Shown here piece after piece: positions 56,401-64,000 of a DNA stretch of 64,000 bases (position 1 is the first letter of the stretch; each line of letters starts with the position of its first letter). The stretch is taken from positions 44,105 to 108,104 of the forward strand of contig JBAMJV010009374.1 of NCBI GenBank assembly GCA_037951105.1. The letters are read 5' to 3'. Position numbers and translations under genes: made by a program. Under the pieces are notes generated by a model. The model saw only the letters and a program-made list of their open reading frames with translations, was not told the origin of the DNA and made no database searches. Source of the DNA: Echinarachnius parma. Its lineage: Eukaryota > Echinodermata > Echinoidea > Clypeasteroida > Echinarachniidae.

Positions 56401-57240
56401 CCTGGTGAAACTGAAAGTTAGGGGAAAGAGTGGTTCCATTATAATAGACTACCAGCGTGTTCACACACACAAAATTTTCATCCCTTAATCATAACTAACG
56501 AATCATGACTAAAGTATCATGATTAACGAAACTAAACCTACGTTCACACGCACAATATTGCAATAACAAGATCCCAAACCAGCTGGCCTTCAGCTGCTCG
56601 AAAACATCGTATAAGTGCGCAGTTTGCTACTGCACAGTGTGCTGTCTTTTTTCTGTCTGCTGAAATGAGAGGTCATGTCTCCTTTTGCGCACGGTCACGT
56701 TAAGCCACGCCCAGTTAATCATGATTAGCGAGTCAGTTGTTCACACACGAAACGAACGTGATTCTATAGTCAGCTCTCGTACGAAACGACGATAAAACCT
56801 GTGTTTCGTTAGTCATGACTAACGATACGTCGTTTCGTTAGTCAGCGTTCAGACACACGAATTTCATCGTATAGCTACTCAGCAGCTGATTCTATAGTCA
56901 GCTGCTGATTCTTTAGTCATGATTAAGGGATGAAATTTTTGTGTGTGAACACAGGGTACTACTATAAACATTTTCAACTTTGGAATTAAAATTGATTTAC
57001 ACCCCCCCCCCCCCCCCCCCCCCCAAAGAAAATGCGGCCAAGTAAAATTTTATAAATACTCTAGTTCAATTGATTGTCTGATCGGGCAACTAAAGAATTG
57101 TTCAGGTACGAAAAACATTTTTACAAACTTACATGTAAATAACATCTAGAAGTACGCAAGGAAAAACAATTTTTTGTTGGGACAAGTAGAATTTGAAAAT
57201 TTACAATTTTGATTGCAAGCTCAAACGGGCCATTAGAGAA
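53470..57240. other. Intergenic, with degenerate TG array
   Basis: A degenerate (TG)n tract at 54436-54702 gives Cys/Val-rich and His/Thr-rich false frames. A MITE occupies 56452-56956 and poly(C) 57002-57024. No gene seen. Confidence 0.5.
56452..56956. mobile_element. MITE with GTGTTCACACACAAAA ends and CGTTAGTCATGACTAACG palindromes
   Basis: GTGTTCACACACACAAAATT at left and AATTTTTGTGTGTGAACAC at right are inverted, and CATCCCTTAATCAT follows on both sides. Inside, the 18-mer CGTTAGTCATGACTAACG and half-sites (AACGAAAC, GTTTCGTT) recur many times. About 505 bp, no ORF. Confidence 0.65.
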
Positions 57241-57244
57241 AAAA

Positions 57245-57620
57245 AGAAGTTAGTTTTGAGGCTTGGGTAAGGGGTGATTAGTTTATCCAGAGTTCAATGC
57301 TTGGAGGACCGAGTCAATACTGTCAGTGGAACAATTAGCGGTGATGACAGGTGGGGATTTCACCACGCTTCAACTTTCCACTGTGACAGAATAACAACAG
57401 TTGATGTCGCACCGCTCAAAATAAAGCCTCAATTTGATGTTCTCTCACAAGGCTAGCTCATGAGGTGTTAATTCTGACTGCCTTCATGCACTTCTTCTTG
57501 GGAGGAAATTGGCAGATCATCTTCATGCTAATCCTGTTTACAAACATTGTGCTTTCACTGTTTTCTTCTTGTGCCGCAACTGTTTCACGATGATCTGATC
57601 AAACAACAGTTGAAAATGTC
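57245..57620. promoter_or_regulatory. Candidate conserved non-coding block
   Basis: A complex, repeat-free stretch with motif-like words: GATGACAGGTGG (E-box CAGGTG beside a TGACAG Meis-type core), GGGTGATTAG, CATGCTAATCC, TGTTTAC (forkhead-type). It lies between the MITE/poly(C) block and the possible exon at 57977. The call is compositional only. Confidence 0.22.
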
Positions 57621-57976
57621 TGGTATTTAACTGTTCAATGCTTACACAAAACGTTGCAAACAAAGCTTGAAATCAGCACTAAGTGAGCGCTGGCTCAGGG
57701 CCTGTAAAAATGTTATTTAAAATGCTACAATTTGCACACAAATATCAGATTTTGTCATGTTTTTCTTGGTTTGAGGGCCAACAGATTTAGTTTTTGGTTT
57801 TCGCTGACTGGGTCCCAAGGGAAATGAATGTTTAGTATTGGTAAAAGTATGGAGATGATTTTTGGTCTACACGCAACAATTAGTCCTAGCCGTGATGTTC
57901 TGAATAATAAAAGACATTTCAAATTTCATTGTACCGTACCTACACCAGTAACGGATCACCCACTGATTTCAGTACT

Positions 57977-58171
57977 ATGGTTACTAAATCACAGCGCGCG
58001 TTATTCAGTGCGCATTTCAAGCCAAACAAGCGCGATAGTATGAATGTGCGCACTTCGACTTGTTCCGTGTGCGAAATATATGCACCCACATCACCCGATA
58101 AATATGTGAAAATCCGAGATAAAACCTCACCATCTGACGAGGAAATGCAGAATCTTCTATGCAGACGCTGG
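57977..58171 (+). CDS. Possible short first exon with a CxxC motif
   Basis: From an ATG at 57977 an open frame reads MVTKSQRALFSAHFKP and continues through TCSVCEIYAP to NLLCRRW, where a near-consensus donor (gtaagt) follows. Codon use looks coding-like compared with the flanks. Direct copies of the motif ctacaccagtaacggatcac lie at about 57948 and 58361, on both sides, so the segment may belong to a mobile element. No downstream exon was recognised before the poly(G)/(GAT)n arrays. Confidence 0.25.
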
Positions 58172-58454
58172 TAAGTTTTCACTCATGAGCCATCAAAAAG
58201 TTGTTAAATTTCACATTTTCCCCAGTAAAATGCTAAAATTCTTGATTAATCACAGCAAGTGAAGGTGCACGTCCTGTGCTCACCGCAACAATCGTATCAA
58301 TGGCGTATTTATTACGAAATGTGTACTTTTTGTCGACGTATTGACTTAAGATGGCGCTACACCAGTAACGGATCACTCGCTTAATTGATTCGTAATTGAG
58401 ACAATTAGTAATTGTAACCATGTATTACACGCTAGTATGCTGTGTAGCCTACAA

Positions 58455-58470
58455 GGGGGGGGGGGGGGGT

Positions 58471-58523
<53 letters not shown>

Positions 58524-58530
58524 CCATTTA

Positions 58531-58572
<42 letters not shown>

Positions 58573-59130
58573 AATGATGATGATGATAATGATGATGATA
58601 ATTTATGATGGTGATGATGATGATGCTGATGATGATGATGTAAATGATGGTGATGATAATATATGATGGTGATGATGATGATGATGATGATGATGATAAT
58701 GATGATGATAATGATGATGATGTGATGATGATAAAGCAAACTATGATGATGAAAACGACATTGATACAGATGAAAATGATGGTGATGATAATATATGGTG
58801 ATGATAATATATGATGGTGATGATGATAATGATGATGATGATGATGATGATGATGGTGATGATAATATATGATGGTGATGATGATGATGATCATTATCAT
58901 CATCATAATGATAATGATAATGATGATGATGTGATGATGATAAGGCAAACTATGATGATGAAAACGACATTGATACAGATGAAAATGATGTTGATAGAAA
59001 TTATGGTAACCACGGCAATGAAAATGTTACGTAGTAGTAATGCAATAACTGATGAGGAAGAAAATGATGTAATACTAATAGAGCTAAATATTAATGGTGA
59101 TGATGATGACGATGATGATAATGATGTTAG

Positions 59131-59165
<35 letters not shown>

Positions 59166-59265
59166 TAGGTGGTGGTGATGATGATGATGATTATGATGAT
59201 GATGATGGTGATGAGGAGGAAACGATGATGATGTTGGTGATGATGATATATTGATAATTTACGAC
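58455..59265. repeat. Poly(G) tract followed by (GAT)n array with an internal 80-bp duplication
   Basis: About 66 bases of almost pure G (58456-58520) abut a long (GAT)n array broken by AATATATGATGGTGATGATG units. A block containing AAGCAAACTATGATGATGAA (58733 and 58942) is duplicated about 215 bp apart. All His/Asp/Ile-rich frames on both strands are artefacts of this array. Confidence 0.9.
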
Positions 59266-59424
59266 TATTACATTTTTGCTGAGCATGAATCTGATGGCTA
59301 ATTTGAATGTTGTTTTGTCTTACTACAGAACACAACAGCAGGCTTGGCGTGTTACCGTTGGCCGTTACCGTTGGCTTTCTAGAAACGGACTGGACATCAT
59401 CCTTATCCCGATAATTCGCAGGTA

Positions 59425-59427
59425 TAA

Positions 59428-59459
<32 letters not shown>

Positions 59460-59488
59460 AATGATGATGATGATGATAATGATGATGT

Positions 59489-59523
<35 letters not shown>

Positions 59524-59634
59524 TAAATGATGGTGATGATAATATATGATGGTGATGATGATGATGATGATGATAATGATGATGTTGATGATGATGATGA
59601 TGATGTAAATGATGGTGATGATAATATATGATGG

Positions 59635-59670
<36 letters not shown>

Positions 59671-59735
59671 CTCATGATGATGATGATGACTCATGATGAT
59701 GGTGATGATAATATATGATGGTGATGATGAATAAA
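59425..59735. repeat. Second (GAT)n array
   Basis: The same interrupted (GAT)n type with TAAATGATGGTGATGATAAT inserts. It is separated from the first array by 170 bp of ordinary sequence. Confidence 0.9.
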
Positions 59736-59809
59736 TAAAGCAATAACTTATATTATATTTGCCTTCCCATGACAGAACTAACTTTGTTTTGAAGTTGGCG
59801 TGCGACCAC

Positions 59810-59915
59810 ATGATGCCCGACATCCAACTCTCCTGCCCGAACATCCATCTCTCCATACCAGACATCCATCTCTCTTGTCTGACATCCCTCTCTCCTGCCC
59901 GACATCCATCATTTT
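59810..59915 (+). repeat. Degenerate minisatellite of CCCGACATCCATCTCTCCTG
   Basis: Five diverged units of about 20-22 bp run from 59813 to 59912. They lie upstream of the transposase gene and may mark an end of its element; no terminal inverted repeat was confirmed. Confidence 0.6.
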
Positions 59916-61779
59916 TTTGAAAATGCCGTTTCAGGTAGGAACACTGTACTTTGCCTTTTTAATATAATACAAAAGTATTTGTCTTTCTGTTTAAAACATT
60001 ATCTATTAACTCTTATTAATGTTGATGAATACCACAGATAAAGATGTTCATCTTTATAGTTTTATCTTATTTCGTTTCATTTTGTATATCCAGATGAGGG
60101 GAGATTGGAAACGGAAGGTGGATATAGGGGCCGCGTTGCGCCGTATACAATACGGCGAACTATCCGTCCGAGCTACCGCCAAGATGTATGGAATTCCATA
60201 CACCAGCCTCCAGAGGAGGGTTTCGAGGGAGGTGTGTCCCAATGCGACGCAGGGGCCACAGCCGGTCTTCACATCTGCTGAAGAAGGTGCAATGACAGAC
60301 TGGGCGCAGCAGATGGCCAGGATCGGCTTCGGACAAAAGAAGCCCGATATCCTCGACGTAATAAAAATTATCATTTATTCCATACACAATACATTAATTA
60401 GATAAATGGTCAAATAAATTCCAAACAATCACAAGCACCAGGATTAAGATATCCTGGTAGGCCCTATATATATGGTCATTTTGGGTTCTTTATGATTTTG
60501 TCTAATTTTAGACTGTGTCTTCTAGCCGTATAATTTTAATAATCCGTTAATTGTATTTCATCGCAATTTGTTTTACATTTATATAGGCCTATCTGTGTTA
60601 CGTTTACAAATGACAAAACAAATCAAAGCACTTTTGATCCAACGTTATTGGTCCTTTGTTTCCTTTCAGACTGATTAATTGGTTTCTCATTCGTTCATAT
60701 TTTTCAGGTCGCAAAGAAGTTGGCTGATAAAGATGGGCGTCCAAACCCTTTCAACGGCAATCGCCCAGGCAATTCCTGGTGGTCCGGGTTCAAACGAAGG
60801 AACGCCTTCTCTTGTTTCCCGGAAGACAGAAGCTATGGGGAAGGAACGGTGTGTCGTCTCCCCCCTGCGAATCGCGACATGGTTCCAGCATTTCGACGAG
60901 TACCTCGATGAGGTGAATGCTCGAAGCGTGATGCTGGAACCATGTCGCATATTCAACTGCGATGAAAGCGGATTCGCTATAGGTGGGAGATACAATGACC
61001 GTGTCCTTGCCGAGAAAGGGTCGAAACATGTGCCGATGTTTAAGAACTCGGAAAAGGCACAAGTAACTGTGCTGGTCTGCACATCCGCTGAAGGTACATA
61101 TCTGCCCCCCATGATAGTGCTACCAGGAAAGCATCACAAGAACAGCCCTGCCTACGATGGAGCCCCAAAAGGCACATACTTTGCTAGAACCACAAAAGGA
61201 TGGATGGACACACGGACGTTCTATGGCTTCATCGTCAATCTGTTTAACCCTTTCTTGAAACAATTCCAGGTGCCCAAACCCGTAGTCATGTTTGTAGATG
61301 GACACACCTCACATCAATCTCTGGAGACCGCGGAAGCCTGTAGAAGATTGGGCATAATTCTATACAGGCTTCCAGCGCATGCAACCCACATCCTCCAACC
61401 GTGCGACCTGACCATTTTCAAATCATTGAAAAGTGAGTGGTACAACGCGGAAAGAGACTACCGAATGACCCACGAGGGTCATTATGTGACCAAAACAACG
61501 TTTGCCTCCGCCTTCAAGCAGGCATGGACAATCATGGCCCGGCGTGACGTTCTTGCACAGAATGGGTTTAGGCGCGCGGGCCTCTACCCGTACACGAAAT
61601 CCGTGAACCAAAATATGATGATGCCATCCACGGTGTACCGGTTTGGACCTGCAGCATCAGCAGGCCAGCAGACACAGAGCCCGCAGCATGGGGCAACTGC
61701 GCCCGGAGATCCATGCATTCCGGGCCCAAACGCATCAGGATGCGACGGGCAAGATGCCGGTAGTCACCCCGAGCCCAGC

Positions 61780-62036
61780 TCATCAACTCCAGACGATCCA
61801 TGCCTTCCAGGCCCGACCACCTCAACTCCAGACGATCCATGCATTCCAGGCCCGAACAACTCAACTCCAGACGATCCATGCCTTCCAGGCCCGACCACCT
61901 CAACTCCAGACGATCCATGCCTTCCAGGCCCGACCACCTCAACTCCAGACGATCCATGCCTTCCAGGCCTGACCACCTCAATTCCAGACGATCCATGCAT
62001 TCCAGGCCGGACCACCTCAACTCCAGATGATACTCT
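61780..62036 (+). repeat. 39-bp coding minisatellite in the transposase (Pro/Asp/Cys repeat)
   Basis: Seven tandem 39-bp units (starts near 61792, 61831, 61870, 61909, 61948, 61987, 62026) encode the 13-residue repeat STPDDPCLPGPTT with small changes. It lies between the DDE domain and the coiled coil and looks like a flexible linker. The units remain in frame although the third position varies. Confidence 0.85.
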
Positions 62037-62280
62037 GGATCGACATGAGAGACCTTTGTACGAACAATTCATCTCACCAGCATTAAAGGACTATTTGAAA
62101 TTCCCCACAGTGGAGGTGTCCAACACGCGAAAAAGAAAGGAACAACTTCCTGAGGCGATATCCGGTGAGTTGTACATTGCCTACGTCAAGGAAAAGAGGC
62201 AAAAAAAGTTACAAGAAGAGATCGATAAAAGGAGAAGAAAAGCCGATCAAGAGAAAAGGAAGAGAGAACGAATCCTTGAG

Positions 62281-62872
62281 AAGCAGGAGGCCATGCGAGT
62301 TAGAGAACAACAAAAAGCGGAACGAAGTAGGAGGTTGGAGGAGATGAACATGTTGAAACGGGAAAGGAGGGCTCAACTGGACCTTGCGAGGCGATCAAAA
62401 CGAGAGGAGCACGAAAAGAGAATGAAGGAAAAGGAGGCCATGCGAGTAGGAAAACAACAAAAAGCGGAACGAAGTAGGAGGTTGGAGGAGATGAACATGT
62501 TGAAACGGAAAGAGAGGGCTCAACTGGACCTTGCGAGGCGATCAAGACGAGAGGAGCACGAAAAGAGAATGAAGGAAAAGGAGGCCATGCGAGTAGGAAA
62601 ACAACAAAAAGCGGAACGAAGTAGGAGGTTGGAGGAGATGAACATGTTGAAACGGAAAGAGAGGGCTCAACTGGACCTTGCGAGGCGATCAAGACGAGAG
62701 GAGCACGAAAAGAGAATGAAGGAAAAGGAGGCCATGCGAGTAGGAAAACAACAAAAAGCGGAACGAAGTAGGAGGTTGGAGGAGATGAACATGTTGAAAC
62801 GGAAAGAGAGGGCTCAACTGGACCTTGCGAGGCGATCAAGACGAGAGGAGCACGAAAAGAGAATGAAGGAAA
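62281..62872 (+). repeat. 147-bp tandem coding repeat, coiled-coil region of the transposase
   Basis: Four units start near 62281, 62431, 62578 and 62725. Each encodes about 49 residues beginning EAMRVGKQQKAERSRRLEE and rich in Glu, Arg, Lys and Leu, as in a long charged coiled coil. The last three copies are almost identical in DNA, showing recent expansion or homogenisation; the first is slightly diverged (one extra codon). Confidence 0.85.
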
Positions 62873-63159
62873 AGGAAGCAAAACGAGTTCAGCAAGATCT
62901 TAATAAGGCAAAAGTAAAGAAACAGACAAAAGGACTGGGAAAGAAAAAACAGCCGAAAAGTAGAACCACGGCTAGGCCGAAGAAAAAAGAACAACGAGCA
63001 TATATGTGCCCCGAATGTCACTCAGAGGGTGAGGAAGGTGAAAGATGGGTGGGTTGCGATCATTGCGTCCGGTGGTTGCACCTGAAATGCACAGAGATGA
63101 CAACATTTTCAGATGTAGACATTTCCAGATGCATGTTTAGATGCAAATGTTGTTAAGAT

Positions 63160-64000
63160 TGATGTATCAAATTTGTAAATGAAAATTGCTTCCTTCTAAC
63201 GCGGTGTAAACTACATGTATAATGTTTACAATAATATTTTACACAGTCGAGTTTCCTGTAAAACGTGACATGTGCTAGGAATTGAAAACACATAAAGTTA
63301 AAGGTGTTTTGATTCTGGGCAAACAAATCTACACCTCATTAAAGTTCAATGTTGACTTAAAGTTCAACATGATTTTAAGTTCGATTTGATAGGTCTATAG
63401 GCCTTTAATTTTAATTTACCCTTTTCAGCTTATTAATTTGGTACGCTAGATGTCGTTGCATCAATGCCGTGGTCTCATCGTCGCTACCGTCGTCATCATC
63501 CTCATCCCCATCGTCCTCTTTAGGATCCATCGCCAACAGTTGATGGAGGTTAATACTCGTGTTGTATTACGAAGCTCACAGTTTACATTTTGTAATTATT
63601 AATTACACTCATGATATGTCAACCAAAAGGTCCAAGCCAAGGTGAAGGTAGTTAGCAAGAAATAATTTGAAATAGTTGGTTCACCTGAACTCTGAAGTTG
63701 ATTCCTCTATCTGTCAATATTATCAAATGGTGTAGTTCTTCTGTAAACTGTTTCCTCTAAATTATTCTTCAGGTCAAGATTATCGATCATATGTAGAAAA
63801 AAACATTTGGTTGGAAAAGCATATACCGGTAGTTATTTTCAAATTTTCAGTTGTCGACTTTTCAAAGAGGTTAGACAGGATACTGATTCTCGGACTGGCA
63901 CATTATTTATATAGTTAGGTTGTACTTTTGCGTTGGGTCATTGTTATCTTGACATGTGCAATAGTGTATACCATGTTAATTGGTGGCAATGTATATGTTT
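63160..64000. other. 3' flank of the transposase gene
   Basis: AT-rich sequence with only the possible minus-strand exon at 63420-63530. AGTTCAATGTTGACTTAAAG and AGTTCAACATGATTTTAAG at 63344-63382 form a small repeat. The right terminal repeat of the pogo-type element was not identified. Confidence 0.4.
63420..63530 (-). CDS. Possible first coding exon of an unknown minus-strand gene
   Basis: A 37-codon stretch starts at an ATG in good context (gcgATGG) and reads MDPKEDDGDEDDDDGSDDE, then TTALMQRHLAYQINKLKR before a possible donor (gtaaat). Acidic starts like this are common in nuclear and transposon-encoded proteins. No following exon was identified; downstream on this strand lies the antisense of the PHD transposase. 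It could be part of the same element, or chance. Confidence 0.28.

Larger units (their letters stand above)
60094..63156 (+). pseudogene. Pogo/Jerky-type DDE transposase with psq HTH and C-terminal PHD finger; one frameshift
   Basis: Exon 1 (60094-60357) encodes a psq-like helix-turn-helix (RKVDIGAALRRIQYGE, then TAKMYGIPYTSLQRRV). A donor (gtaata) and an acceptor (ttttcag) join it in phase 0 to exon 2 at 60708, which opens with VAKKLADKDGRP and reaches NSWWSGFKRRN. There a single extra base near 60804 throws the frame; the sense continues at 60805 as PSLVSRKTEA. The DDE domain follows, with aspartates at codons 60961 (FNCDESG), 61297 (VDGHTSH) and 61405 (QPCDLTIF), 35 residues between the last two. 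After it come seven 13-residue repeats, four 49-residue coiled-coil repeats, and a C4HC3 PHD finger (MCPEC, GCDHC, WLHLKC, final RCKCC). In this family the protein cuts and moves its own element. The frame after the shift is fully open to the stop, so the shift may be recent or a sequencing error. Confidence 0.75.

Noticed and set aside
58373..58948. Long His/Ile-rich and Asp/Met-rich frames on both strands
   Set aside because: They are translations of (GAT)n and poly(G); every frame is open because the array has no stops.
59365..59865. His/Ser-rich 166-codon minus-strand frame
   Set aside because: Same cause: the second (GAT)n array.
61568..62072. Minus-strand frames with SGLEGMDRLELRW repeats
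   Set aside because: Antisense shadow of the 39-bp coding minisatellite.
62300..62881. Minus-strand 193-codon hydrophobic repeat protein
   Set aside because: It is the antisense of the 147-bp coiled-coil array of the transposase.

Overview
The window is eukaryotic: genes are split by GT-AG introns, non-coding DNA is AT-rich, and it is crowded with nested transposons, poly(C)/poly(G) tracts and microsatellites. The element mix (CR1/L2-like LINEs, BEL/Pao, pogo, CACTA-like, piggyBac-type MITEs, a tRNA-derived SINE) together with V-set immunoglobulin receptor exons points to an invertebrate metazoan. A marine deuterostome (echinoderm, hemichordate or lancelet) is my best guess, but the sequence does not decide it.

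The most interesting locus is on the minus strand, 19769 down to 4813. Nine exons, each with GT/AG borders and compatible phases, read through as three immunoglobulin domains, one transmembrane helix with an Arg stop-transfer, a 9-codon linker exon, and then the N-terminal half of a bubblegum-type (ACSBG) long-chain acyl-CoA synthetase. The ATP-binding signature of the synthetase part is badly degraded. The inferred product is a cell-surface Ig receptor with a cytosolic, probably catalytically dead, acyl-CoA-synthetase domain. Both ends are missing: the 3' part lies left of the window, and I found no signal-peptide exon. Its introns hold a 3.8 kb CACTA-like transposon (10153-13983) with a frameshifted chromobarrel-like ORF, a SINE and several MITEs.

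The left 7 kb is a pile of terminal-inverted-repeat elements: a mariner-like element with a piggyBac-type MITE inside it, and a fold-back family with AACCCCTCA ends. From 21.3 to 30.7 kb lie LINE fragments and a decayed BEL/Pao retrotransposon that was itself hit by a LINE and by an LTR now present as a 760-bp solo copy with a GTATG target duplication. A second Ig-like type I receptor gene, intronless and intact, lies at 31538-32974 on the plus strand, with a decayed receptor-tail-like fragment behind it.

From 34.6 to 47.9 kb the sequence is again transposons: a minus-strand LINE with a GATA tail, a 1.4 kb near-perfect palindrome, an element carrying many copies of CACAAATTGTCG, and a mirrored minisatellite. 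From 46.8 to 57.9 kb the DNA is poor in genes and has fewer repeats; a few stretches look like possible conserved non-coding DNA. The right end has poly(G)/(GAT)n arrays and a two-exon pogo-type transposase gene (60094-63156) with a psq-type helix-turn-helix, a DDE domain, two internal repeat arrays and a C-terminal PHD finger. It carries one apparent single-base frameshift. No rRNA, CRISPR or intact tRNA gene was seen.
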